DNA from: SIG78 sp045635745
GTDB taxonomy: Bacteria > Verrucomicrobiota > Lentisphaeria > Victivallales > Victivallaceae
Reading direction: 5' to 3'
Length of the DNA stretch: 64,000 nucleotides
Assembly: GCA_045635745.1 (NCBI GenBank)
Contig: JAZTWG010000051.1
Location: 1-64,000, forward strand
Part shown: piece by piece, positions 1 to 8,773 of the stretch
How the letters are laid out: the number at the start of each line of letters is the position of its first letter
How positions within the stretch are numbered: the first letter of the stretch is position 1
Notes under the pieces: model-generated
What the model saw: the letters and a program-made list of their open reading frames with translations, nothing else
The model's database searches: none
What the model was told of the DNA's origin: nothing
Translations under genes and position numbers: made by a program

Positions 1-1332
1 TGTCAGATGAATGTCCGCGACAGCGAAGCTCTGGCGGGTATGCTGACCCGTGCCGGAGCTGAACTGACCAGTTCCGAAGCAGATGCTGATGTGATGATCT
101 TCAATACTTGCAGTGTTCGCGATCAGGCGGAACGCAAGGCAATCGGCAAGATCACTTTTATGAAAAAGTACAAAAAGTACAAGCCGGAACTGGTTGTGGG
201 CGTGATCGGCTGTATGGCACAGCACCGCGGTCAGGAATTGCTCGATAAGATCGCCCATCTGGATTTTGCTCTGGGGACCGGGCAGCTGCACCGCTTGCTG
301 GAAGTCATTGATGATGTAAAGAAAAACCGCCGCAAGATTGCTCTGCTCGCAGAAGGCAGCGATGTGCTTGAAGCTATGGGGATGCACGACGACTTTTTCA
401 ATACCCGGCCGCATACCGGTATGATCGCCATCACCCGCGGCTGCAACCGTTTTTGTTCGTACTGCATTGTGCCGTATGTGCGGGGGCGTGAGTTCAGCCG
501 TAAAGCTGAAGATATTGTTGAAGAAGCCAAAATGCTTGCCGATAAAGGAGTGCGGGAAATCATGCTGCTGGGGCAGAATGTGGCGGCTTACGGCTGCGGC
601 GGTAATGTTAATCCGCCGCCGGCAAATGTGTCGCCGTTTGGCGATTTGCTGCTGGAAATAGCCGAAATCGATGGTATTGACCGCATTCGCTACACATCGC
701 CTTATCCGACATTTTTCACCGATAAACTCATTGATATAATCGCCGGCGAACCCAAGATCTGCCGCAATGTGCATCTGCCGCTGCAAAGTGGTTCCGACCG
801 GATTCTCAAGAGTATGAACCGGCAGTATACGGCAGCAACTTATCTGGAAATCGTCAATAAATTGAAAGATAAAGTCGGCGAACTTACTTTTTCCACTGAT
901 GTGATCGTCGGTTTTCCCGGCGAAACCAATGATGATTTTATCTGCACAAAGGATCTGATGAATACTGTCGGCTTTGACCACGCATTTATTTTCAAATATT
1001 CACCGCGTGCCGGTGCCAAGTCGGCCGAATGGGTCGATGATGTGCCGCAGGAAGTTAAAGAAGAACGCAATCAAATCCTGTTGGCAGATTTGGAAAAGCG
1101 TTCCATTGCCGGCAATCTTGCTTGTGTAGGCAGAACTCTGGAAGTCATGGTCGATGGCGTAAGCCCCCGCAATCCGGCCCGTTGGTCTGGGCGGACTTCC
1201 ACTGCAAGAACGGTGGTATTCAGTTATGCTGAAGGTATGAAACCGGGCGATCTTATTCAAGTGCCGATCGAGCGGGCAGGACGGGTAACGCTCTTTGGCC
1301 CGGGGCTTGTAGGGGCTGACGAAGAATTATAA
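1..1332 (+). CDS. miaB: MiaB tRNA methylthiotransferase (5' truncated by the window)
   Basis: MiaB adds the methylthio group at C2 of N6-isopentenyladenosine-37 in tRNAs reading UNN codons. The window opens inside the conserved N-terminal motif (Cys-Gln-Met-Asn), so codon 1 is the first Cys of the auxiliary [4Fe-4S] site. The other two are in NTCSVRDQAERK and GVIGCMAQ. The radical-SAM CxxxCxxC site is RGCNRFCSYCIV. A C-terminal TRAM-like region ends at the TAA. Only a few N-terminal residues should be missing. It converges on mutL, with an inverted repeat between them. The order UPF0004, radical SAM, TRAM is that of MiaB/MtaB; the NTCSVR and MAQ motifs favour MiaB. Confidence 0.95.
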   Translation, partial: CQMNVRDSEALAGMLTRAGAELTSSEADADVMIFNTCSVRDQAERKAIGKITFMKKYKKYKPELVVGVIGCMAQHRGQELLDKIAHLDFALGTGQLHRLLEVIDDVKKNRRKIALLAEGSDVLEAMGMHDDFFNTRPHTGMIAITRGCNRFCSYCIVPYVRGREFSRKAEDIVEEAKMLADKGVREIMLLGQNVAAYGCGGNVNPPPANVSPFGDLLLEIAEIDGIDRIRYTSPYPTFFTDKLIDIIAGEPKICRNVHLPLQSGSDRILKSMNRQYTAATYLEIVNKLKDKVGELTFSTDVIVGFPGETNDDFICTKDLMNTVGFDHAFIFKYSPRAGAKSAEWVDDVPQEVKEERNQILLADLEKRSIAGNLACVGRTLEVMVDGVSPRNPARWSGRTSTARTVVFSYAEGMKPGDLIQVPIERAGRVTLFGPGLVGADEEL

Positions 1333-1343
1333 GCTGTGTTACA

Positions 1344-1406
1344 GCAAAAAATAACAAACGGTATTTAGCTGGTCATACTACTTATTACTGTTAAATACCG
1401 TTTGTT
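1344..1406 (-). terminator. Rho-independent terminator for the mutL operon
   Basis: A perfect 15-bp inverted repeat (arms 1353-1367 and 1392-1406, 24-nt loop) lies between the convergent miaB and mutL genes. On the minus strand the second arm is followed by a T-rich tract (complement of 1345-1352), the usual intrinsic terminator layout for mutL. It may also slow transcription out of miaB, but no U-tract follows on the plus strand. Confidence 0.65.
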
Positions 1407-1422
1407 GCCGTTATATACTTTC

Positions 1423-3402
1423 TCATATCCTGCCGAAACGGCGGGCCAGTTCGTTTTTTGTCATTTTCAGCACGGTGGGTCTGCCGTGGGGACAGACATC
1501 CGGTCTTTGACATTTGGCCAGCGATTTTATCAGCGCCTGGGCGGTGGTTTCATTTAACGGATCGTTGGCTTTTACAGCGCTGTGGCAAGCGGCGCGGGCG
1601 ATTGCTTCCAGCGAATCGCGGGTGGTTTTTTCGCCTTCCAGCGCGGTATCCACCAGATCGCTTAAAACTTTTTCCCAATCTTCACACTTGGCCAGATTTG
1701 CCGGTACTGCGTTGAGCAATATAGTATTGGAACTCAATGGCGCGGCATCGAATCCGAGCTTGGCAAAGAGTTTTTCATTTTTGTTGATAAATGCCGCCGC
1801 TGTCCGGCTCAACTCGATTGCCGGCGGCAGCAGCAGCTGTTGGCTGGGAACCGATTCTTCATTTTGCGATTTTGCGAGCAATTCTTCGTAAAGCACCCGT
1901 TCGTGCGCGGCGTGGAAATCTATCAGATAAAGTATTTCAGCTGCGGCATCTTCCAGCATTACAAATGTACCAAATAATATCCCGGCATAGCGCATATTCC
2001 CGATTTCAGCAAGTTCCAGCGCCAGTGGCGGCCGAACCACCACGGGGGGGATAATTGACGGATCTGACAATGGTTCATCGGTGAATTCTTCAACGGTTTC
2101 AGCTTTTAATGCAGAATTGTACTGTATTGCTGCTGGTTGTTTTTCGGGTATTGCCGATGGTTTTCCGGGGGTGAAAAAAGCCGGAGCAGCATCTCTTGGG
2201 ATAGATGTATTTTCGTGATTTTTAATTGGTTCCGGCGATGATATGGCCGGCTTTTCGATTTTTTCGGACGCAAAAATATCTTTGTGCGTTTGCACTCCAA
2301 GTCCCGGAATGGCCGGGGCTTCCGGCGCCGGGGTATAACTTACTTTGGCTGCGTCGATTAATATATCGGTCTTGGCAAGGCGCTTATCTGCCGGTAGTGT
2401 AATCTCCGGGGCCGGTGCCGCGGACAAAGCCTGCCGCACCGCCTCATTGACTGCTCGGCTTACGATATATTCGCGCTTGAACCTCACTTCCCGTTTTGTG
2501 GGGTGCACATTTATATCGTATTCGGCGGCATCGAGTTCAATATTTATTACAGTGGGGGGAAATCTGCCGAAATCCGCCAGAGTGCCGTAGCCATCGCGTA
2601 TACCCCGGTAAAGTGCCATGCTCTCCACCGCCCGGCCATTGACGAAAGTACGCTGTTCGCGGCGGCTGGTACGGGTGAATCCGGGCATGGCAATCAGGCC
2701 GGTAACATGTATATCTTCGAAATGATGATCGACTTTCAGCATTCTGCCGGCAAAACTTTTGCCGAAAAGTCCTGCCGCTCGCAATGCCGGATCTTGGGTG
2801 GCAGCGGCTTGCAAAGCGATTTTATTATCGAATTTCAGCGTAACTGCCACATGCGGAAAGCCCAACGCCAGCGCGATGACCATTTCCTGGATGTGAGCTT
2901 CTTCAGTAGCCGGACTCCGCAGGAATTTTTTGCGTGCAGGCACATTATAAAACAAATCGCGCACTGCAAAAACTGTTCCGGCTGGCATACCGCAAGGCTT
3001 CTGATCGACTATTTTGCCGGCATCGAGGGTTATTTCCAAACCGGCGGGAGAATCTGCAGTACGGGTTTTGAGCGACAACCGGGAAACTGAAGCTATTGAT
3101 GGCAATGCTTCGCCCCGGAATCCCAAGGTGGTTATGCGTTCAATATCTTCAGCGCTTTTGATCTTGCTGGTGGCATGCGGTGAAAAACAGAGCAGGGCAT
3201 CGTTTTCATCCATACCGGATCCATTATCGCTTACACGAATGAGCCGTGAGCCGGCGCGTTCGATTTCCACGGTTATGACTTCAGCTCCGGCATCGACGGC
3301 ATTTTCAAAAAGTTCTTTTACTACCGATGCCGGTCGTTCAACGACCTCGCCGGCGGCTATACGATTGCTTAATTCTTCGGGTAAAACGGTGATTTTGCTC
3401 AT
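1423..3402 (-). CDS. mutL: DNA mismatch repair protein MutL
   Basis: MutL couples mismatch recognition by MutS to strand removal. The 659-aa protein has the GHKL ATPase motifs near the N-terminus (ENAVDAGA, DNGSGM, TTLGFRGEAL), a long variable Pro-rich linker (about 330-470) and a C-terminal dimerisation domain. That domain carries DFHAAHERVLYEELL, matching the DxHAxxExxxxE endonuclease motif apart from F at the usual Q, together with CPHGRPT near the end. It therefore looks like a nicking MutL of the methyl-independent pathway, not the E. coli type. The start at MSKITVLPEEL was chosen because longer versions run into the upstream TPR gene. That gene ends 4 nt before this start, so translation is probably coupled. 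Confidence 0.95.
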   Translation of the reverse strand: MSKITVLPEELSNRIAAGEVVERPASVVKELFENAVDAGAEVITVEIERAGSRLIRVSDNGSGMDENDALLCFSPHATSKIKSAEDIERITTLGFRGEALPSIASVSRLSLKTRTADSPAGLEITLDAGKIVDQKPCGMPAGTVFAVRDLFYNVPARKKFLRSPATEEAHIQEMVIALALGFPHVAVTLKFDNKIALQAAATQDPALRAAGLFGKSFAGRMLKVDHHFEDIHVTGLIAMPGFTRTSRREQRTFVNGRAVESMALYRGIRDGYGTLADFGRFPPTVINIELDAAEYDINVHPTKREVRFKREYIVSRAVNEAVRQALSAAPAPEITLPADKRLAKTDILIDAAKVSYTPAPEAPAIPGLGVQTHKDIFASEKIEKPAISSPEPIKNHENTSIPRDAAPAFFTPGKPSAIPEKQPAAIQYNSALKAETVEEFTDEPLSDPSIIPPVVVRPPLALELAEIGNMRYAGILFGTFVMLEDAAAEILYLIDFHAAHERVLYEELLAKSQNEESVPSQQLLLPPAIELSRTAAAFINKNEKLFAKLGFDAAPLSSNTILLNAVPANLAKCEDWEKVLSDLVDTALEGEKTTRDSLEAIARAACHSAVKANDPLNETTAQALIKSLAKCQRPDVCPHGRPTVLKMTKNELARRFGRI

Positions 3403-3406
3403 AACT

Positions 3407-4063
3407 TTACTGGTTGCGTTTTTCGCTTTGTTTGCTGCGGTAATAATCCATGAAATCCGGCCGTTCCAACAGCCGCACAAGTTCTATATATCCTGATACA
3501 TCTTCGGGTCTTATTCCCCGATCGAGCGCGCGTTTCAAATACTCCAATGCGGCTTTATCTTTGCGCTGTACGGCGTAAAGATTGGCGGCATTGAGCAGAA
3601 TTTCGCCATTATTGGGCTGCAGCTGCAAGGCGTTGAGGATGGATGTTTGTGCATGCTCATACTGTTTGAGTTTCAGCTGGGATAAGGCCAGATTGTTATA
3701 AGCCGGGGCGTTATCCGGCTGATGTTTGAGTATGTGGTTGAATATTTGAGCGGCTTTTTCGTAATTATCCTGCTGATAATATACTGTTCCAAGCTGGGTC
3801 CATATATCCACATTAAGCGGATAGTGTTTAAGTGCATCCAGCAGATAGCGTTCGGCCTGTGCCAGATTGCGGTTTTCTATGAGGTTGGATGAATCATTGA
3901 TGATTTTATATACTTCTGTAAGCTGGGCGGATGCTGGTTTTTGGGATATCATCCGCTGCATGGAAGGGCTGCGTTCAAGCTGCAGGGTCAAAACCAGACC
4001 CAATACAATAACAGCCAGCAGTATAGCCAGAAGTATATAAAAATTTTTACGCTCTTTTTGCAT
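3407..4063 (-). CDS. Membrane-anchored TPR protein
   Basis: A 218-aa protein with one N-terminal membrane segment (about residues 8-29, after a Lys/Arg-rich start) followed by a linker and three to four tetratricopeptide repeats (about 55-190), for example DIWTQLGTVYYQQDNYEKAA and APAYNNLALSQLKLKQYEHA. TPRs make protein-protein contacts; the topology suggests a periplasmic or envelope scaffold. The start at MQKERKNF is supported by a GGTGGAG ribosome binding site 7-10 nt upstream that lies over the end of the oppD-like gene. The role in this dnaE-mutL operon is unknown; the position is probably incidental. Confidence 0.75.
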   Translation of the reverse strand: MQKERKNFYILLAILLAVIVLGLVLTLQLERSPSMQRMISQKPASAQLTEVYKIINDSSNLIENRNLAQAERYLLDALKHYPLNVDIWTQLGTVYYQQDNYEKAAQIFNHILKHQPDNAPAYNNLALSQLKLKQYEHAQTSILNALQLQPNNGEILLNAANLYAVQRKDKAALEYLKRALDRGIRPEDVSGYIELVRLLERPDFMDYYRSKQSEKRNQ

Positions 4064-4068
4064 AAAAT

Positions 4069-5052
4069 TCACTCCACCGGATTTATACAGCGCCATGCAT
4101 GGTCGCTATTTTTGCAGAAATCCGGCATCTGTCTGCACTCTGCCGTTGCATATTTGCAGCGATCGGCAAAGCGGCATCCGGCAGGAAAGCACCCTGGCAT
4201 GGGTACTTGACCCGGAATAGTATTGAGCTGTGTATCTTTATTACCGAAATGCGGCACCGCCGAGATCAATGCTCTGGTGTAGGGGTGGCGCGGAGAGTTG
4301 ATGATTTTTTCTGCCGGAGCTTGTTCCACGATCATGCCGCCATACATCACTGCCACCTGATCGGCAAGTTTGGCCACGATCCCCAGATTGTGTGTCACCA
4401 GAATTACTGCCATATGATATTTTTTACGCAAACTGTCGATCAAATCCAGTATTTGAGCTTGAATTGTCACATCTAACGCCGTTGTCGGCTCATCGGCGAT
4501 CAGAAGATCGGGTTGTCCGGCAAGCGCCATTGCGATCATTATCCGCTGTTGCATACCGCCTGAAAGTTCGTGTGGATAAGCCTGTGACCGTTTTTCCGGA
4601 TCGGGTATACCAACGTCCTGCAAAAGTTTGACCACTTCGGCATGGATGTCGCTGATTTCCGGCCGGTGCAGCTCTATAACTTCCGCAATCTGATCGCCAA
4701 TACGGAACACCGGGTTCAGCGATGCCGCCGGCTCCTGAAAGATATAGGCTATGGATGAACCGCGCAATTTCCGCAATTGTTTTTCCGGTATCTGCGCCAG
4801 ATCGTAAATATTTTTATCTTTGGCATGATAACGCACACTGCCGTGCAGAATATTGCCGTTGGGCGGCAGCAGTCGGGTCAGCGCCAGACAACTCAAACTC
4901 TTACCGCAGCCGCTTTCGCCTACCAGCGAAAGAATTTCGCCGCGGTGTAGTTTGAACGATACATCGCTGGTTACTTCCAGAATTGAATCTTTTCTGCCGA
5001 ATCCCACCGAAAGGTTTTCAACATCCAGTATTATATTATCGCAGTCAAACAT
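4069..5052 (-). CDS. Oligopeptide/dipeptide ABC transporter ATPase (OppD/DppD type)
   Basis: A cytoplasmic ATPase that powers peptide import. The 327-aa sequence shows Walker A (GESGCGKS), the ABC signature LSGGMQQR, Walker B (LLIADEPTTALD) and the switch His in VTHNLG. The C-terminal OppD/DppD extension carries a Cys cluster (CFPAGC, DRCKYATAEC). No permease, binding protein or OppF partner is encoded nearby. It stands alone between dnaE (11-nt gap) and the TPR gene, so partners must be elsewhere or it was moved here by rearrangement. The family call is firm; the substrate is not. Confidence 0.9.
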   Translation of the reverse strand: MFDCDNIILDVENLSVGFGRKDSILEVTSDVSFKLHRGEILSLVGESGCGKSLSCLALTRLLPPNGNILHGSVRYHAKDKNIYDLAQIPEKQLRKLRGSSIAYIFQEPAASLNPVFRIGDQIAEVIELHRPEISDIHAEVVKLLQDVGIPDPEKRSQAYPHELSGGMQQRIMIAMALAGQPDLLIADEPTTALDVTIQAQILDLIDSLRKKYHMAVILVTHNLGIVAKLADQVAVMYGGMIVEQAPAEKIINSPRHPYTRALISAVPHFGNKDTQLNTIPGQVPMPGCFPAGCRFADRCKYATAECRQMPDFCKNSDHAWRCINPVE

Positions 5053-5063
5053 AATTATACTTG

Positions 5064-8000
5064 TCAGTTAGCGTTGCTGTTGGCGGCAGCATCCTTGTTC
5101 CAGCGTTTGCGGATGATCGGTTCGGGCGGATTTACCTTGAGCTTGCAATGCCGCGGTCCGAGCAAGCTGCCGATTGCTTTGATGAGATCTACGGAGATAT
5201 CCACCCCCGCGTTTTTCTGCTCGATAAACACATAGCGGCTGTTATTTTCCAGTGCCATACAGAATACGGTTTTGGTATCGCCTTTGAACGCGGTCAGCAA
5301 ATCTTTGAGTTTTGTCAGGTTGCTGTCGGTTATTTCATCTTCATAAAGGTCGATCAGCAGCTCATTGGTAGCATTTTTTATTGCCGTATCGAGCAGTTCT
5401 ACCCGGTCGGCCACCACCCGCGGAGCTTCATTTTCATCGCGGCGCGAAACTTTGGCGGTTATGACTGCATTCATGCCGGGAACCAGTTCCAGACCCTGTT
5501 CAAGAAGTTTTTCGTAAGCATCGCTGTAAACCATTACATCGCAAGCAGATTCAAAATCTTCCATGTTCAATATCAGATACGGCCGGTTATCGCGTTTGGA
5601 AAACTTCTTGCTGACCGTATTGAGCATGCCAGCCACCCGGATCGTGGCGTTTTCGTCGGCGCTTTCCAGCTGCGAAAATTTTATTGTACTCAAGGCTTCC
5701 ACTGCCGGCTGGTAGGGCGAAAGCGGGTGTGCCGTAACGTAGAAACCCAGCAGCTCCTTTTCTGATTTCAGAATATCTTCGATATCGAATTCCGGTATAT
5801 CCGGTATGGCAACACTGTTGAATTCCTGCTGGCTGCTGTCATCCAGCAGGTCAAACAGCGAGCCCTGACCGGCGGCTTTGTCTTTGGCGCGAGCCGAAGC
5901 GTTTTTCAAGGCGTCTTCGGCGATTGCCAGAATCTGACTGCGCCGGATCCCCAACGAGTCAAATGCTCCGGCCCGTGCCAGATTGTCGATCATGCGCGAG
6001 TTCATTGCCGAACCGCACCGTTCGCAGAAATCGTTGAAATCTTTGAACTTGCCATCCTGATTGCGCGATTCGATGATCTTACCGGCAGCGCTTTCGCCTA
6101 CGCCTTTGATCGCACCAAGTCCGAAGCGGATATTGTCGCCATCGACACTGAAACTTATATCACTGGTGTTTATATCCGGCGGCATGACCGCTATTCTCAT
6201 ATCCCGGCAGGTGTTGATCAAAAAAGCGATCTTTTCGGCATTATCGATTACGCTTGTAAGCACCGCCGCCATGAATTCAATCGGATAATTGGCTTTCAGA
6301 AATGCTGTGCGGTATGCGACAAAGGCATAAGCGGCACTGTGGGATTTATTGAAGCCGTATCCGGCAAATGTTTCGATTTTTGCCCAGATGCTGTTGGCGA
6401 CTTCTTCGGATATATTGTTGCATTGGGCGCAGCCTTCAACAAATTTGCTCTTCTGTTCGGCGAGAACATCGGCCTTCTTTTTCCCGATGGCGCGGCGCAG
6501 AATATCGGCTCCGCCCAGCGAGAATCCGGCGAGCTCCTGCACAACTTGCATGATCTGCTCCTGATAGAGCATGATGCCGTAAGTTTCGGCCAGATACTTT
6601 TCCATTTTCGGGTGGTCGTAGATAATCTCTTCGGTACCGCGCTTACGGCGGATGAATGTATCGATAAACTGCATCGGCCCCGGACGGTAAATCGCGATCA
6701 GGGCAATGATATGTTTGATATTTTCCACCCCGAACTGGCGACAGAGATTGCGCATACCAGTAGATTCCAGCTGGAATACGGAAATAGTGTCTCCCCGGTT
6801 CAAAAGCTGGAAACTTGCCGGATCATCGAGCGGGATCTTGGCCATATCCAGCTTGACTCCGCGGTTCTTTTCGATCATATCCACCGCCCGCTGGATAGTT
6901 GTGAGTGTACGCAGCCCCAGAAAGTCCATCTTGAGCAGACCGAGGTGTTCGCATTGCACTGCAGGGAATTCTGTGATGATTTCCCCTTTGGCTCCCCGTG
7001 CCAGCGGCACCAGATTATCGAGCCGCTGATTACAGATGATCACCCCTGCCGCGTGGATACCCAGCTGGCGGTTGATGCCTTCGAGCACTTCCGCATGTTT
7101 GAATATTTCAGTAACATACGGCTCATTTTCCACCATATGCTTGAGTTCGTCGGATTCCTCTTTGGCTTTGGACAGAGTCATCTTGGGATCGGCGGGTATC
7201 TGTTTGGTGATCCGGTCGCCGGCTGCAAAATCATGGCCCAGAACGCGGGCAACATCTTTTACTACCGCTTTGGCTTTGAGGGTTCCGTAAGTACAAATCT
7301 GCGCTACGGAGTCTTCGCCGTATTTTTTCCGGACATATTCGATAACTTCGCTGCGTCGCTGTTCGCAAAAGTCAATATCGAAGTCCGGCGGACTTACGCG
7401 CTCCGGATTTAAAAATCGTTCAAAAAGCAAACCGTAACGCAGGGGGTCGATGTCAGTGATCTTGGCCAGATATGCCACTACACTGCCTGCACCGGATCCG
7501 CGCCCCGGGCCTACCGGAATACCATGATCTTTGGCGTATTTGATAAAGTCGCTCACCACCAGAAAATAACTGCAGTATTTGGTACGGTCGATGATCCCGA
7601 GTTCATACTCCATGCGGTCCATGACTTCCTGCTGCTCCGGCGTGAGAGTATCGAGTTCACGCGGATCAAAACCGTAGCGGTACATCATATTATCCAGGCA
7701 GAAATTCCGGAGATAGTCTTTTTCGTATGAGCCATCCGGAATTGTAAACACCGGGTAATGGTTGGCTTTCGGTGCATAGACAAAGTCCAGATCGCACCGT
7801 TCGGCAATGCCTACGGTGTTGGTGACTGCTTCGGGAACTTCTTTGAAAATCTCTTTCATTTCCTGCGGACTTTTAAAGTAAAATTCCGGCGCCGGAAATT
7901 TGAAGCGGTTTTCATCCGAAAGCTTGCTCTGGGTCTGGATACAGAGCATTATTTCGTGTGCATTGGCATGCTCTTTTAAAAGATAGTGTATGTCGTTGGT

Positions 8001-8615
8001 CGCTACCAGCGGCAGCTCGAACTTTTTGGATAATTCGATGATCCCGCGGTTGGCAATGCGTTCTTCTTCCATGCCGTGATCCATGATCTCAAGGAAGAAG
8101 TTGTTGCGACCGAAGATATCCACATATTCAGTAAGGAGTTTTTCCGCCTTGGGCATGTCGTTATCCAGCACCGCGCTGGGGATTTCGCCGGCAATACAGG
8201 CCGAAAGCGCAATCAAACCTTCGTGGTGCTCCCGCAGCAGATCACGGTCGACTCGCGGTTTATAGTACATACCGTTGAGCCATGCTTCGGAAAGCAGTTT
8301 GCACAGACTGTGGTAGCCCTGAATATTCTCTGCCAGCAGCACCAGGTGATGACCGCGGATATGCGGCTTGCTGGCATCGCGGTCAAAGCGCGTGGACGGC
8401 GAAACATAAACTTCGCAGCCGATGATAGGTTTTTTGCCTCCGGCTTTGAACGTATCGTACATGTCTACTGCACCGCCGAGGTAGCCGTGGTCAGTTATGG
8501 CGCAGCCGATCATATCGTATTCATTGGTCATTTTCAACAGCTGCTTGACGGTACAGGCCCCGTCGAGCAGACTGTAATGTGAGTGTACATGCAAATGGAC
8601 AAAATCAGCGGACAT
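5064..8615 (-). CDS. dnaE: DNA polymerase III alpha subunit
   Basis: The replicative polymerase. The 1183-aa length is near the E. coli DnaE length. The N-terminal PHP domain begins HLHVHSHYSLLDGA. The catalytic C-family core includes the GPGRGSGAGS loop and PPDFDIDFCEQRR, which supplies the metal-binding Asp residues. Further on come helix-hairpin-helix and OB-fold regions (the latter around VAGMLNTVSKKFSKRDNRP, about residue 1000). It is the first gene of the leftward operon dnaE - oppD-like - TPR - mutL. The start MSADFVHLHVH matches the family N-terminus, with a GGGAAA-type ribosome binding site upstream. Confidence 0.98.
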   Translation of the reverse strand: MSADFVHLHVHSHYSLLDGACTVKQLLKMTNEYDMIGCAITDHGYLGGAVDMYDTFKAGGKKPIIGCEVYVSPSTRFDRDASKPHIRGHHLVLLAENIQGYHSLCKLLSEAWLNGMYYKPRVDRDLLREHHEGLIALSACIAGEIPSAVLDNDMPKAEKLLTEYVDIFGRNNFFLEIMDHGMEEERIANRGIIELSKKFELPLVATNDIHYLLKEHANAHEIMLCIQTQSKLSDENRFKFPAPEFYFKSPQEMKEIFKEVPEAVTNTVGIAERCDLDFVYAPKANHYPVFTIPDGSYEKDYLRNFCLDNMMYRYGFDPRELDTLTPEQQEVMDRMEYELGIIDRTKYCSYFLVVSDFIKYAKDHGIPVGPGRGSGAGSVVAYLAKITDIDPLRYGLLFERFLNPERVSPPDFDIDFCEQRRSEVIEYVRKKYGEDSVAQICTYGTLKAKAVVKDVARVLGHDFAAGDRITKQIPADPKMTLSKAKEESDELKHMVENEPYVTEIFKHAEVLEGINRQLGIHAAGVIICNQRLDNLVPLARGAKGEIITEFPAVQCEHLGLLKMDFLGLRTLTTIQRAVDMIEKNRGVKLDMAKIPLDDPASFQLLNRGDTISVFQLESTGMRNLCRQFGVENIKHIIALIAIYRPGPMQFIDTFIRRKRGTEEIIYDHPKMEKYLAETYGIMLYQEQIMQVVQELAGFSLGGADILRRAIGKKKADVLAEQKSKFVEGCAQCNNISEEVANSIWAKIETFAGYGFNKSHSAAYAFVAYRTAFLKANYPIEFMAAVLTSVIDNAEKIAFLINTCRDMRIAVMPPDINTSDISFSVDGDNIRFGLGAIKGVGESAAGKIIESRNQDGKFKDFNDFCERCGSAMNSRMIDNLARAGAFDSLGIRRSQILAIAEDALKNASARAKDKAAGQGSLFDLLDDSSQQEFNSVAIPDIPEFDIEDILKSEKELLGFYVTAHPLSPYQPAVEALSTIKFSQLESADENATIRVAGMLNTVSKKFSKRDNRPYLILNMEDFESACDVMVYSDAYEKLLEQGLELVPGMNAVITAKVSRRDENEAPRVVADRVELLDTAIKNATNELLIDLYEDEITDSNLTKLKDLLTAFKGDTKTVFCMALENNSRYVFIEQKNAGVDISVDLIKAIGSLLGPRHCKLKVNPPEPIIRKRWNKDAAANSNAN

Positions 8616-8649
8616 TTTTTCTACATTTTCCCAAGTTATATATTTATAT

Positions 8650-8677
8650 ATAATACATCCTACAATGTATCACTCAA
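8650..8677 (-). promoter_or_regulatory. Candidate sigma70-type promoter for dnaE
   Basis: On the minus strand, TTGAGT (8672-8677), a 16-nt spacer and TATTAT (8650-8655) lie 35-62 nt before the dnaE start in an AT-rich stretch. This is a motif match only; no transcript evidence is available. Confidence 0.35.
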
Positions 8678-8710
8678 AACCGGGAAAAACAAATTTGCAA
8701 ACCTTTATTT

Positions 8711-8750
8711 TAAAGAAAAAAACGGGATCACCCGGCTGGGCGATCCCGTT
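8711..8750 (-). terminator. Rho-independent terminator after the DegT aminotransferase
   Basis: A 9-bp perfect stem (8721-8729 with 8742-8750, core GGGATC/GATCCC) is followed on the minus strand by TTTTTCTTTA. It lies 23 nt past the aminotransferase stop codon. Confidence 0.85.
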
Positions 8751-8773
8751 TGAAAAACTCTGGCAGAACTTTA

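Noticed and set aside
6339..7412. Long rightward open frame (over 350 codons) inside dnaE
   Set aside because: It is antisense to the intact dnaE, has no start context, and its composition mirrors the codon bias of dnaE.
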